Shown: positions 44,323-54,997, counted from the stretch's first letter. The stretch is DNA of 64,000 bases from CAZTUH01 sp964620485 (GCA_964620485.1 CAZUGU010000008.1:228988-292987), one strand, 5' to 3'. Program-made: numbers and translations. The notes: generated from the sequence alone by a model not told the origin.

Positions 44323-47300
44323 ATGAATACAATATCAAGATCAATAAAATCAAGATCACAAATTCCTTTGTGTAATGAAATAATTTCTTCTTTAGAAAAA
44401 AACCAAAAATTTACACAAGATAGACAGCCTGGTTCTAGTAATTCTTGGCTAATTGCAGATTTAGCCAATTATAGTAATTGCCCATTAGTTATTTTTGTAG
44501 CTGACTCCTTAGAATCGGATAATTTATATAATGAGATCCTCATATTCTCTCCTAGCTTGCTAGTATATCAATTTCCTGATTGGGAAATTCTTCCTTATGA
44601 TAGATTTTCTCCAAATTTAGAATTAATTTCAGAAAGACTAAATATCTTATATAATTTGACAAGACAAAATATAGATATACTGATTATATCTATCATGAGT
44701 GCAATGCAGCGTCTTCCTCCTCCTACATTTTTATCTGAATATGCTTTTTCTTTCAAAATAAAAGATAAATTAGACAAAGAAGGACTGTTGACTCAACTTA
44801 CATCTGTTAATTATAAACATGTTACACAAGTAACAATGCCTGGTGAATTTTGCATACGTGGTGGTTTGATTGATTTATTTCCTATGGGATCAGATCAACC
44901 CTATAGATTAGATCTATTTGATAATGAAATTGAATCAATTTATAACTTTGATGTAAATACACAAAGACGTCTTCATCGAGTAGAAAAAGTAAGATTATTA
45001 CCAAGTAGAGAATTCCCTACAGATAGAGATACAAGGAAATTCTTTTGTATGCAATTCAGAAAGGCTTTTAAAGAAAATCTAATATATAAAACAGGTCCGT
45101 ATAATGATGTTAAAAAAGGAATTTTTTCTAATGGTATAGAATTTTATCTGCCATTGTTTTTTGAACATACATCCACTCTATTTGATTATTTACAAAAAAA
45201 CACCATTTGTATCACTCTTGGTAATGTTGATTATACCATTTGTAATTACACTCAGACTATTTCTGATCGATATAATTTTCTTAAGAATGATCAGGAACGT
45301 CCAATCCTTGATCCAGAAAAATTATTTATAAATCGCAATGCCTTTTATTCTAATATTGAGAAATTTTCATATCTAACTATTACTAATAAAGAGTGTTCTT
45401 CTGATTTTTTTTCTTTACCTGATATTACAATTAAAAAACAAGCAGAAGATCCTATTTCAAAATTACGTACTCTCCTTACTAAGGAAAATGGAAAAATTTT
45501 GCTTTGTGTAAATTCTTTGGGAAGAAAAAAAATTTTATATAAAATGTTTAATGATCTTGGTTTAATTTCTGATATACAAGCTTCTTCATTCAATGAATTT
45601 ATTATAAATAATGGCCATTTTGGTATTTTAGTTGCATCACTTAGAAATGGATTTTCTTTTCCTAAATTAGGATTAATATTAATTACCGAGAATGATTTAT
45701 ATAAAACAAAATCAGATCAAATACAATACCATAAAAATATGAAAGGATATAGAAATAAAAATACTTTATCAGATAAATTTCAAGATTTATCTGATCTACA
45801 GACTGGTGATCCCGTCGTGCATATCCAACATGGAATAGGTCGTTATCACGGATTAATAAACATGAATATATGTAATTCTGAATCAGAGTTTATGCATCTT
45901 AGATATGCTAATGATACTAGCTTATATGTACCGATCTCACAATTCAATATGATAACTAGATATGGTGGTATTAATTTTGATAATGTACCATTTCATGAAC
46001 TTGGTTCTAATCAATGGGATAAAGCTAAACGCAAAGCAAGAAAAAAAGCGCAAGACACAGCAGCAGAATTATTAGAAATTTATTCAAAACGAGTAGGACA
46101 AGAAGGTTATTCTTTTAAAATACCATTAAATGATTATGAATTTTTTTCTAAAGAATTCGGTTTTGAAGAAACTACTGATCAATCTACTGCTATTGAAGCA
46201 GTATTAACTGATATGCAATCTATATACCCAATGGATAGATTGATTTGTGGTGATGTTGGATTTGGTAAGACAGAAATAGCTTTGCGAGCAGCTTTTATTG
46301 CTACATATAATAAAAAACAAGTTGCTTTATTATGTCCAACAACTTTATTGACTGAACAACATACTCAAAATTTTTCTGATCGCTTCGCAAGCTGGCCTAT
46401 AAATATAATTAATCTTTCTCGGTTTCGCTCTAGGAAAGAAATTGATTATGCTATCAAATCTATAAAAAATGGTACAATTGACATTGTCATTGGTACTCAT
46501 AAAATTCTATCCGACTGTATTGATTTTAAAAATTTAGGTCTAATCATTATAGATGAAGAGCATCGATTTGGTGTTCTTCAAAAAGAAAAATTAAAGAAGA
46601 ATTTAGGAAATATTAATGTAGATACTTTAACATTAACAGCCACACCAATTCCACGCACTCTTAGTATGTCATTGGAAGGTATTCGAGATTTTTCTATTAT
46701 TGCTACACCACCTCAAAATCGTTTGCCAATTAGAACTTTGGTAAGACGTGAAGATCATAGTATTATCCGAGAGGCAATTCAGAGAGAACTAAAACGTGGA
46801 GGTCAAGTATATTTTATACATAACGAAATTAAAACAATTCATAATCGCTATTTATATTTATCTAAACTTGTCCCAGAAGCAAATATTACAATTGCACATG
46901 GACAGATGCCTGAAAGAGAACTTGAACAAGTTGTAAAAAATTTCTATCAAAAACGTAGTAATTTATTATTAAGTACCACAATTATGGAGACAGGTATCGA
47001 TATACCTAAAGCGAACACAATTATTATACATCGATCAGATCGATTTGGTCTTGCGCAATTACACCAACTACGTGGTCGAGTTGGTCGATCATATCAGCAA
47101 GCCTATGCATACTTAATGATTCCAGATGAAGATGTTATGACTAATGATGCTAAGAAACGATTACAGGCAATCCAAAATATGAGCGAACTAGGATCTGGTT
47201 TTCATCTCTCTATACAGGATCTTGAGATACGTGGTAACGGTGAAATTTTTGGTAGTTCACAATCTGGTAATAATATGCAAGAAATAGGTTTTAATATGTA

Positions 47301-47811
47301 TAGTGTAATAATTAAAGAGGCTCTCAATAATTTGAAAGGAATTGAAAAAACCAATTCAGAAATATCTGAAAAACCAACTTGTTCAATTAATTTGCATGAA
47401 CCCATGCTATTACCAAAAGAATATTGTAACAATATTCCAGCAAGATTATCAATTTATAAGAGGTTAGCTCTTATCAAAAATTACGATGAGATATTTAAAA
47501 TTAGTGAAGAATTAATAGATCGTTTCGGAAAATTGCCTGATCCAGTAAAAAATTTACTGGAGATACATAAATTAAGGTTATTTATTGAACCATTTAATAT
47601 TACTAAAGTTGATTGTAATGAAACTCGCATTCTCTTACAGTTTAATTCTGATTCTAAAATAGATCTTTCAAAGATCGTTCAGTTGATGCAATGTAAAAAA
47701 AATATTAAATTCCTTGGTCAAGACAAATTACAAATTGATATTAATTTACCTTTAGTTAAAGATCGTATTAAAACAATATGTGAAATTCTACATTTTATCG
47801 AAATAAAGTGA
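44323..47811 (+). CDS. mfd: transcription-repair coupling factor Mfd
   Basis: 1162 residues, full length. It removes stalled RNA polymerase from lesions and recruits UvrA. The UvrB-like N-terminus (FPDWEILPYDRFSP), the RNAP-binding domain near 480-560 (GDPVVHIQHGIGRYHGL), the translocase with Walker A GDVGFGKTEIALRAAF, the DEEHRFG box and HQLRGRVGRS, and the C-terminal TRCF domain are all present. Keeping so large a repair gene in an eroding genome is notable. serB follows after 25 bases. Confidence 0.97.
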   Translation: MNTISRSIKSRSQIPLCNEIISSLEKNQKFTQDRQPGSSNSWLIADLANYSNCPLVIFVADSLESDNLYNEILIFSPSLLVYQFPDWEILPYDRFSPNLELISERLNILYNLTRQNIDILIISIMSAMQRLPPPTFLSEYAFSFKIKDKLDKEGLLTQLTSVNYKHVTQVTMPGEFCIRGGLIDLFPMGSDQPYRLDLFDNEIESIYNFDVNTQRRLHRVEKVRLLPSREFPTDRDTRKFFCMQFRKAFKENLIYKTGPYNDVKKGIFSNGIEFYLPLFFEHTSTLFDYLQKNTICITLGNVDYTICNYTQTISDRYNFLKNDQERPILDPEKLFINRNAFYSNIEKFSYLTITNKECSSDFFSLPDITIKKQAEDPISKLRTLLTKENGKILLCVNSLGRKKILYKMFNDLGLISDIQASSFNEFIINNGHFGILVASLRNGFSFPKLGLILITENDLYKTKSDQIQYHKNMKGYRNKNTLSDKFQDLSDLQTGDPVVHIQHGIGRYHGLINMNICNSESEFMHLRYANDTSLYVPISQFNMITRYGGINFDNVPFHELGSNQWDKAKRKARKKAQDTAAELLEIYSKRVGQEGYSFKIPLNDYEFFSKEFGFEETTDQSTAIEAVLTDMQSIYPMDRLICGDVGFGKTEIALRAAFIATYNKKQVALLCPTTLLTEQHTQNFSDRFASWPINIINLSRFRSRKEIDYAIKSIKNGTIDIVIGTHKILSDCIDFKNLGLIIIDEEHRFGVLQKEKLKKNLGNINVDTLTLTATPIPRTLSMSLEGIRDFSIIATPPQNRLPIRTLVRREDHSIIREAIQRELKRGGQVYFIHNEIKTIHNRYLYLSKLVPEANITIAHGQMPERELEQVVKNFYQKRSNLLLSTTIMETGIDIPKANTIIIHRSDRFGLAQLHQLRGRVGRSYQQAYAYLMIPDEDVMTNDAKKRLQAIQNMSELGSGFHLSIQDLEIRGNGEIFGSSQSGNNMQEIGFNMYSVIIKEALNNLKGIEKTNSEISEKPTCSINLHEPMLLPKEYCNNIPARLSIYKRLALIKNYDEIFKISEELIDRFGKLPDPVKNLLEIHKLRLFIEPFNITKVDCNETRILLQFNSDSKIDLSKIVQLMQCKKNIKFLGQDKLQIDINLPLVKDRIKTICEILHFIEIK

Positions 47812-47836
47812 TCTTTTTATCTAATATAAAATAAAT

Positions 47837-48688
47837 ATGTATAACCTGATTATTCAATCTTCAAAATTAAGATCTAATCAAATAAACTATCTAGCAAATA
47901 TTTCATATGCTAAAGATATTAGAAAAACTCATTCAAATACCATTCGTCTATTAAATGTAAGATATGATAAAAATACAAAAAAAATGGTAAAAAATTATGC
48001 AGAAAATAATTTTATTGATATTGCTTTTATACCTGAGGATATTATCTTATCAGACTTTAAGATATTAGCTATGGATATGGATTCAACTCTTATTAATATT
48101 GAGTGTATTGATGAAATTGCAGATATTATTGGAGTTAAATCTAAAGTGGCAACTATTACACAGAATGCAATGCAAGGAATTATTAAAAACTTTTCAAATA
48201 GTTTGAGAGAACGAGTAGCATTTCTCAAAGGCACTAATATAGATATTCTTGAATATGTTTATAAAAAACGTTTGCAACTAAATCCTGGATCAGAAAACTT
48301 GATAAGTGTAGCTAAATCTTTAGGTATCAAAATTATACTACTTTCAGGTGGTTTTACATTTTTTACAAAACTCTTGCACAAACGTCTAGATCTTGACAGT
48401 TCATTTGGAAATTCGCTGGAAATTTTTAATAGAATTTTAACTGGACATATAAAAGGTCGGATTATAGATGAAAATGCAAAAGCTTATCTTTTAAAGAATT
48501 TTGCAAAAAAATGCAATGCTAATTTTAATGAAATTATTGCAATAGGGGATGGTGCAAATGATATTAAAATGTTTGAAATTGCTAAGTATTCTGTTGCTTA
48601 TCATGCAAAACCTCTTGTTAGATATAGAGCGCGGTATGCAATAAACTTTATCGGTTTAAATAGTATCTTAAATTGGTTTGATTATTAA
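47837..48688 (+). CDS. serB: phosphoserine phosphatase
   Basis: 283 residues. It makes L-serine from phosphoserine. The HAD motifs are intact: nucleophile Asp80 and Asp82 in AMDMDSTLI, LSGGFTFF, and IGDGANDIKM. The N-terminal about 75 residues are a weak ACT-like region, as in E. coli SerB. The final codons form half of a 54-base perfect palindrome with the stop near its centre (48665-48718). Confidence 0.95.
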   Translation: MYNLIIQSSKLRSNQINYLANISYAKDIRKTHSNTIRLLNVRYDKNTKKMVKNYAENNFIDIAFIPEDIILSDFKILAMDMDSTLINIECIDEIADIIGVKSKVATITQNAMQGIIKNFSNSLRERVAFLKGTNIDILEYVYKKRLQLNPGSENLISVAKSLGIKIILLSGGFTFFTKLLHKRLDLDSSFGNSLEIFNRILTGHIKGRIIDENAKAYLLKNFAKKCNANFNEIIAIGDGANDIKMFEIAKYSVAYHAKPLVRYRARYAINFIGLNSILNWFDY

Positions 48689-48718
48689 TTTAAATTAATA
48701 ATCAAACCAATTTAAGAT
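48665..48718. repeat. 54-base perfect palindrome over the serB stop
   Basis: Bases 48665-48691 and 48692-48718 are exact reverse complements with no spacer, 27 bp per arm. The left arm is the end of serB with TAA at 48686-48688; the right arm is downstream DNA. serB and nuoN converge here, so it may serve as a two-way terminator. It could also extrude as a cruciform. Confidence 0.92.
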
Positions 48719-49029
48719 TATTTTAAATAATGATATATGAAACTTGGATAACCTTAAAATTGTACATAGATCATATGTAATAATATAAAAATCTCATTTC
48801 TTAATATTTTCCATAAAGAATCTGCTTTCTAATAAACAATCTATATAGATAATAAATAGGTAAAATAATTTAAAAAGCAAAGAGTAAATGGTTTTCCGGA
48901 CATTCTAAAAGTTTATATATTAGTATATATAAGAATCTTTCAATTAAAAATGAAATATTTGCAGAGATGATCATAATAAAAATAAATAGCCATACAAATA
49001 AAAGATTCATTCTCATATTATAAAAAAGA
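48689..49029. other. tail-to-tail spacer between serB and nuoN
   Basis: 341 AT-rich bases between convergent genes. It starts with the right arm of the serB palindrome. Further on only short AT hairpins, such as ATATAT-TAGT-ATATAT near 48916-48931, are seen. No frame of note. Confidence 0.5.
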
Positions 49030-50517
49030 CTAATCTAGAAAAGTTCTAGCTATATAAATACATGTATTCATTATTAATGCAGGAAATATACTTATTAATA
49101 AAATAAGTAATCCATTAATTGATAATAAACCTTTTACGAGGCCTGAAAAGTATAATGATCCTAATTGTGAAATAGGTTGATCAAAATAAATAGTTTTAAT
49201 GATCCTTAAATAATAAAAAACACCTATTAAAGATAATAACATTATTAAGATACTTAGCGAAATATATCCAGTTTGAATTAAAGAATTTATAATAGATATT
49301 TTTGCATAGAATCCTACTAAAGGCGGTATTCCAGCTAATGAAAGCATTGATAATAGCATAATTATAGCTAATCCAGGTCGATAGTGAGATAAACCCTTTA
49401 AATCTTCAATTTCTTGGTATTCTAAACCATCTTTAGATAATTGCAGTATTACTCCAAAGACTGCTAGGTTAGTTAAAATATAAACTAAAATATATAAAAT
49501 AGTTGCACTGCATGCAATCTCAGAAAGATTTGAGTTATTCTGATTAAAAACTGTTAGTGTTAATCCAAGAAATATAAATCCCATATGTGCAATAGATGAA
49601 TATGCTAACATTCTTTTGAAATTAGTCTGTAAAATAGCTGCTAAATTACCTAATGCTATTGATATTATTGACATAGTTATAAGCATACTATTCCAATTTA
49701 TTATAATTTCATGTAATCCACTAACTAAAATACGAAGAGTAATAGAAAATGTAGCAAATTTCGAGGTAGAATTAAGTATTAATGTTATGATTGTAGACGA
49801 TCCCTGATAAACATCAGGGATCCACATGTGGAATGGAAAAATTCCCAGTTTGAATGCTAGTCCAGAAATAATAAATATTGTTCCAAATATCAATGCTATA
49901 TTTATTTTTTTATCACTATTGATTTCTATAAATCTACTAATATCTGTTAAATCTAAATGTCCAGTAGAACCATAAATTATGGACATTCCATAGAGTAAAA
50001 AACCTGATGCTAATGCACCAAGAATAAAGTATTTCATTGCGGCTTCAATGGATTTTATATCATTGCGATGCAAAACAATTAAAGAATATAAAGATAGAGA
50101 CATTAATTCTAAACTTAGATACATTATGATTAGATTTCCTGCTGAAATCATTACCATTTGTCCAAGCAAAGATAATAAAATTAAAAAGTACAATTCGCCA
50201 TTGTAAGAAATATTACGTATTTGAATATGGGTTCTTCCATAAGCTATTGTTATAGCTATACTAATATAAAGTATGATCTTTAAAAAAATAGATAATTCAT
50301 CTACTATAAAAGTATTGCTAAATGCCTGACCAATAATATTATTCTTCCATTGAAGAATTGAAAAAACTATTAAAAATATCAATAAAAATTCACTAATATA
50401 AAAGAATAATACTTCTTTCTTATGTCTACTAAATAATTCAATAAGCAAGATACTTATACTAAAAATTAGTAGTAAAATTTCTGGAGTAGCTAAAAGAATA
50501 TCAAAATATGGATACAC
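49030..50517 (-). CDS. nuoN: NADH-quinone oxidoreductase subunit N
   Basis: 495 residues, an antiporter-like proton-pumping membrane subunit. It shows ELMSLSLYSLI, KYFILGALASGFLLYG, FKLGIFPFHMWIPDVYQGSS and SIAHMGFIFLG, all typical of NuoN. It is the last gene of the nuoA-N operon, 18 bases after nuoM. A GC-rich 10-bp hairpin encodes its IPDVYQGS segment. Confidence 0.96.
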   Translation of the reverse strand: MYPYFDILLATPEILLLIFSISILLIELFSRHKKEVLFFYISEFLLIFLIVFSILQWKNNIIGQAFSNTFIVDELSIFLKIILYISIAITIAYGRTHIQIRNISYNGELYFLILLSLLGQMVMISAGNLIIMYLSLELMSLSLYSLIVLHRNDIKSIEAAMKYFILGALASGFLLYGMSIIYGSTGHLDLTDISRFIEINSDKKINIALIFGTIFIISGLAFKLGIFPFHMWIPDVYQGSSTIITLILNSTSKFATFSITLRILVSGLHEIIINWNSMLITMSIISIALGNLAAILQTNFKRMLAYSSIAHMGFIFLGLTLTVFNQNNSNLSEIACSATILYILVYILTNLAVFGVILQLSKDGLEYQEIEDLKGLSHYRPGLAIIMLLSMLSLAGIPPLVGFYAKISIINSLIQTGYISLSILIMLLSLIGVFYYLRIIKTIYFDQPISQLGSLYFSGLVKGLLSINGLLILLISIFPALIMNTCIYIARTFLD

Positions 50518-50535
50518 AGTACTTCAATAATTGAT

Positions 50536-52017
50536 TTATAATTTCGTGATGAATACATGGTCTAATAATGAATCTACTGATACATGTATGAAATCAGTAA
50601 GAATTCTTGGATATATTCCTATTATTAATATAGAAATCGATATAATACTAAAAATTAGAAATTCTTGAGAATTAATATCAACTAAAATTTTGATAGAATT
50701 TTTGTATGCTTTTCCAAATGCAACTCGTTTTAACATCCATAGTGAATAAGAAGCTCCGAGAACTAATGTAGTTGATGCAAAAAATGCTGTCAAGAAACTA
50801 TATTTGAAAGATCCAACAATAATTAAGAATTCTCCAACGAAACCGCTAGTTCCGGGTAATCCAATGTTTGCCATAGAAAATAATGTAAAAAATGTTACAA
50901 ATTGAGGCATAGTATTGATTACTCCGCCATAATCTGAAATTAAACGTGAATGTATACGTTCATATAATGAACCTATACAAAGAAATATAGAACCAGAAAT
51001 TAAACCATGAGAAAACATTTGTACAATAGCACCTTCCATTCCAAATTGATTAAAAATAAAAATTCCTAAGGTTACAAAACTCATATGAGCAATAGAAGAA
51101 TATGCTGTTAATCTCTTTATATCATTTTGAACTAAGGTTATTAAGCTAATATAGATTATTGAAATGAGAGATAGAGTAATCATAATACTAGATAGATTTT
51201 TAGATGCATCAGGGACTATTGGTAAGGAAAATCTTAAAAAACCATATGCACCTATTTTTAACATAATAGCAGCTAAAATAACTGAGCCCTCTGTTGGTGC
51301 TTCAACATGAACACTTGGTAACCAAGTATGTACTGGCCACATTGGTATTTTTATCGCAAAAGCTGCAAAAAAAGCAAAAAATATAAGAATCTGTTCCAGA
51401 TAACTAAGTTTAAAATTATGCCAAAATAGAATATCAAAAGAATTAGAAATATTTCGTAAATAGATTATTGCAATTAGAAATAATACAGATCCTACTAGAG
51501 TATATATAAAAAATTTATATGCTGCATTAAAGCGATTTTCACCACCCCAAATTCCTATGATAATATACATAGGAATCAAAACTGCTTCAAAAAATATATA
51601 AAATAACATACCATCTAGCGAAACAAACGTACCTATCATTAGACCTGATAAAATTAAAAATAATGCCATGTATTGATCAGTATAAGTTTTAATTCTATTC
51701 CAGCTTGTTATTATGACAATAACTGTAAAAAAAGCAGTTAGTAAGGTGAATAAGATTGATATACCATCGATACCAACATGATAATTAATTTTGAAAAATT
51801 CAAACCAAGTTATTTTCTGTTCAAATTGAATATTTGATACTGTTTGATCAAATCTAATCAATATAGGTACTTCTATCAATAATCCAGAAATTGAACCAAT
51901 CAGAGCAGTAATTCTAGAACTATTTCTATAACCTATACAACTCAAGACTAATACTAACAAACCAGAGATAATTGGAATAAAAATTGCAAGTGTCAACCAT
52001 GGAATTAAGAAAAACAT
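50536..52017 (-). CDS. nuoM: NADH-quinone oxidoreductase subunit M
   Basis: 493 residues, antiporter-like proton channel subunit. It shows YHVGIDGISILFTLLTA, FFEAVLIPMYIIIGIWGGENR with the key helix-5 Glu, and FAFFAAFAIKIPMWPVHTWLPSVHVEAPTEGS-type helix 7/8 region (KIPMWPVHTWLPSVHVEAPT). It lies three bases after nuoL and 18 before nuoN. Confidence 0.97.
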   Translation of the reverse strand: MFFLIPWLTLAIFIPIISGLLVLVLSCIGYRNSSRITALIGSISGLLIEVPILIRFDQTVSNIQFEQKITWFEFFKINYHVGIDGISILFTLLTAFFTVIVIITSWNRIKTYTDQYMALFLILSGLMIGTFVSLDGMLFYIFFEAVLIPMYIIIGIWGGENRFNAAYKFFIYTLVGSVLFLIAIIYLRNISNSFDILFWHNFKLSYLEQILIFFAFFAAFAIKIPMWPVHTWLPSVHVEAPTEGSVILAAIMLKIGAYGFLRFSLPIVPDASKNLSSIMITLSLISIIYISLITLVQNDIKRLTAYSSIAHMSFVTLGIFIFNQFGMEGAIVQMFSHGLISGSIFLCIGSLYERIHSRLISDYGGVINTMPQFVTFFTLFSMANIGLPGTSGFVGEFLIIVGSFKYSFLTAFFASTTLVLGASYSLWMLKRVAFGKAYKNSIKILVDINSQEFLIFSIISISILIIGIYPRILTDFIHVSVDSLLDHVFITKL

Positions 52018-52020
52018 TAT

Positions 52021-54024
52021 TTATCTATAGGTTATTGAGAAAATAGTTAAAAATGAAACAAGACCAATAATCATTGCAAATGCATAATGATAAATATAAC
52101 CAGATTGCAAGTTCTGACAGAATTTTGCTAGACAATTGACTATTTTAACACTGCTTTTGACAAGCAAACCATCTATCAGTATAGAATCAACAGTTTTCCA
52201 TAAAAATTCACCTAACTTTATTATGTTACGCACAATAATCTCTTCATAAACCCAATCTATATAGTATTTATTTATTAAAATTTTATATAAAAATGATAAG
52301 TTGTTTTGAACAAAATAGGTATATTTTGCATTTATTATGCAATGATACCAAGCGATAAATGCACCAGAAATAATTAACCAAAATGGTAATTCTTTAAAAG
52401 CATGTAATAAAAAAATAACTTGCCCGTTCCATTCAAATTTAAATCTATCCATTTTTATATGAGTTGGTGAAGTATATATGATTTTATTGAAAAAATTTCC
52501 AAATAATATTGGTTCTATTATTAGCATACCAATCAATACTGATGGAATTGCTAGAATCAACAATGGAAATATAATTGACCAAGAAGATTCCTTTGGTTGA
52601 TTACCATATTTTAAATTTTGTTTAATATGGATTGGTTTATCAACACTTTTATGAAAAATCGAGAAATATAAACGAAAGGAATACAACGAAGTAATAAAGA
52701 CACCAATTAATGTTGAATAATATGCAAATCCTGCTCCAGGAACTATAGCTTCATGTGCTGCTTTTATAATATATTCCTTAGAATAAAAACCTGAAAAAAG
52801 TGGCATACCAACTAATGATAAAGTTGCAAGTAAAAATGTAAACCAAGTAAATGGCATATATTCTTTTAAGCCATTCATTTTTCGAATGTCTTGATTATGA
52901 TTCATACCTGTGATGACAGATCCAGCGCTAAGAAATAATAAAGCTTTAAAAAAAGCATGTGTTATCAAATGAAAAATAGAAATTGCATAAGCTGATGAAC
53001 CTAAGGCAACTGTCATATATCCTAATTGTGATAATGTTGAATAGGCTATTATTCGTTTTATATCTGTTTGGACAATACCTAAAATACCAAATAATAATAT
53101 TCCAATAGATCCAATTATTATCATAATTGATAATGTTATTTCAGAAAGTTCAAATAGTGGTGAAAACCGCGTGACCATGAATATACCAGCAGTTACCATA
53201 GTTGCAGCATGAATTAATGCTGAAACTGGTGTAGGTCCTTCCATAGAATCAGGTAACCAAACATGCAAAGGTATCTGAGCTGATTTACCCATAGCTCCAA
53301 TAAAGAGGAAAATACATGATAAATTTAGGACTGTAGATTCAAAAGATATAATTGGTATAATTGGAACTTTTATGAATAACAATTTTTCAGCATAATTAAA
53401 AATGCTTGCATAATGAACAGTCTGTGTATTCGATAGTAATAAAACTATACCAAGTAAAAAACTAAAATCACTAACACGATTGATTAAAAATGATTTAAGA
53501 CTAGCATTAATAGCATTAGGTTTCTGGTACCAGAAACCTATTAATAAATAAGATATTAGACCAACTGCTTCCCAAGCAAAGAAGAGCTGGAGCATACCAT
53601 TAGACATAACTAATACTAACATCGAAGATGTAAATAAAGAAATATAAGAGAAGAAACGCTGATATCCATCATCTTGATACATATAACCTATTGTATAAAT
53701 ATGTACCATCAAAGAAATGAATGTGATCATAAACATCATTATTGCTGATAATTGATCAATAAGAAAACCAACATTTAATTGGGTATTGTTAATTATGTTC
53801 CAAGTATAAACAGGAAAATCATATTGATTTCCAGAAATCACATCAATTAATACTATTAAAGAACCTATATTAGAGATTAATATCCCTAAAATAGCAATTA
53901 AATGTGATGAATTACGACCCATTTGATATTTTAAAAAACTAGTTCCAAACAGACCAATAAGAATTGATCCAATTAATGGAGCTAATATAATAATAAAGCA
54001 TAGATTTATAGAGATACTGAACAT
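52021..54024 (-). CDS. nuoL: NADH-quinone oxidoreductase subunit L
   Basis: 667 residues. The distal antiporter-like subunit, with the long C-terminal lateral helix. It shows FFAWEAVGLISYLLIGFW, GAMGKSAQIPLHVWLPDSMEGPTPVSALIHAATMV-type central region (QIPLHVWLPDSMEGPTPVS), and RIIAYSTLSQLGYM. A 24-base perfect palindrome (53517-53540) encodes GFWYQKP. It starts 16 bases after nuoK. Confidence 0.97.
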   Translation of the reverse strand: MFSISINLCFIIILAPLIGSILIGLFGTSFLKYQMGRNSSHLIAILGILISNIGSLIVLIDVISGNQYDFPVYTWNIINNTQLNVGFLIDQLSAIMMFMITFISLMVHIYTIGYMYQDDGYQRFFSYISLFTSSMLVLVMSNGMLQLFFAWEAVGLISYLLIGFWYQKPNAINASLKSFLINRVSDFSFLLGIVLLLSNTQTVHYASIFNYAEKLLFIKVPIIPIISFESTVLNLSCIFLFIGAMGKSAQIPLHVWLPDSMEGPTPVSALIHAATMVTAGIFMVTRFSPLFELSEITLSIMIIIGSIGILLFGILGIVQTDIKRIIAYSTLSQLGYMTVALGSSAYAISIFHLITHAFFKALLFLSAGSVITGMNHNQDIRKMNGLKEYMPFTWFTFLLATLSLVGMPLFSGFYSKEYIIKAAHEAIVPGAGFAYYSTLIGVFITSLYSFRLYFSIFHKSVDKPIHIKQNLKYGNQPKESSWSIIFPLLILAIPSVLIGMLIIEPILFGNFFNKIIYTSPTHIKMDRFKFEWNGQVIFLLHAFKELPFWLIISGAFIAWYHCIINAKYTYFVQNNLSFLYKILINKYYIDWVYEEIIVRNIIKLGEFLWKTVDSILIDGLLVKSSVKIVNCLAKFCQNLQSGYIYHYAFAMIIGLVSFLTIFSITYR

Positions 54025-54040
54025 TTTTTTGATACTTTAT

Positions 54041-54349
54041 TTACCGATTCAAACTACTTAATTCATCAATATTCATTACACTAATATTTCGAAATATAAG
54101 TATCAAGATAGCTAGACCTATTGCTGATTCTGTTGCAGCAATAGTTAGTATAAAAAACACAAATACTTGACCTGAATTGTTTCCTATCCAGTTTGAAAAT
54201 GCTATGAAATTTAGATTAACAGAAAGTAATATTAATTCAATTGACATTAGTAAAATTACTAAATTATGCCTATTTAAAAATATTCCTAGAATTCCTAATA
54301 AAAAAATAATAGAACTTAAAATCAAATAATTTGCCAGAGTTAACATCAT
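54041..54349 (-). CDS. nuoK: NADH-quinone oxidoreductase subunit K
   Basis: 102 residues, three transmembrane helices. It shows LLSVNLNFIAFS and FVFFILTIAATESAIGLAILILIFR, with the conserved membrane Glu residues of NuoK (MSIELILLSVN and ATESAIG). The first two codons are both ATG. It is part of the proton-transfer core of complex I. Confidence 0.96.
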   Translation of the reverse strand: MMLTLANYLILSSIIFLLGILGIFLNRHNLVILLMSIELILLSVNLNFIAFSNWIGNNSGQVFVFFILTIAATESAIGLAILILIFRNISVMNIDELSSLNR

Positions 54350-54388
54350 ATATATACTTTTCCATAAAATTAATTAAGCAATATCATT

Positions 54389-54997
54389 TCATTTTGAAAC
54401 ATCATCCTGTTCAATTGGAAATTTAATCATGCGAATACGATCATGAGCTTTAGTTTTCACAGCTATTGATGAATCATTATATTTTGTATTGTGAGAATTC
54501 TTTATTGTTAAAGAAATTACAGAAACTATTCCAACTAGCAATATTGCAGCAGAAATTTCAACAGCAAAAATATACTTTGTATACATTAGATAACCTATTG
54601 CATGGATATTGTTATAATTATCGACTGCAACAATGCTAAGATCTCTACTGTTATGCCATATTGTTAAATATACAGATGAGATTTCCAAAATCATAATTAA
54701 TCCAATAAAAACAGCAATAAGTAAATTGGTTTTAAAACCATTGACAACATTACTATGACGAATATCTAACATCATTAAAATAAATAAAAATAAAACCATA
54801 ACTGCACCTATATAAATTAGAATCAATAATAGTGCTAAGAAATCAGATTCTAACAATATAAATAGCATTGCTACATCGATAAATGCTAAAATTAAATATA
54901 AGGCTGCATTAATCGGATTTTTTGTTGTAATGACGCGGAAAGCAGAGAATATTAGAATTATTGCTAATATATAAAAGATAATAGTAATGAAATTCAT
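54389..54997 (-). CDS. nuoJ: NADH-quinone oxidoreductase subunit J
   Basis: 202 residues, five transmembrane helices. It shows TKNPINAALYLILAFIDVAMLFILLESDFLALLLILIYIGAVMVLFLFILMML-type core (here pieces NPINAALYLILAF and YIGAVMVLFLFILMMLD). The hydrophilic C-terminal tail (about residues 170-202) is variable, as in relatives. It is encoded between nuoI and nuoK. Confidence 0.95.
   Translation of the reverse strand: MNFITIIFYILAIILIFSAFRVITTKNPINAALYLILAFIDVAMLFILLESDFLALLLILIYIGAVMVLFLFILMMLDIRHSNVVNGFKTNLLIAVFIGLIMILEISSVYLTIWHNSRDLSIVAVDNYNNIHAIGYLMYTKYIFAVEISAAILLVGIVSVISLTIKNSHNTKYNDSSIAVKTKAHDRIRMIKFPIEQDDVSK

Noticed and set aside
44277..44468. Upstream extension of ispD
   Set aside because: It overlaps the start of mfd head-on and does not resemble the family. 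The IspD motif region begins at the ATG at 44276.
49799..49822. 10-bp hairpin in nuoN, 24-base palindrome in nuoL (53517-53540), 11-bp hairpins in surA (21498-21524) and mfd (45768-45795)
   Set aside because: Stems of 10 to 12 bp are about what chance gives in 64 kb of AT-rich DNA. They are not used as evidence for the palindrome pattern.
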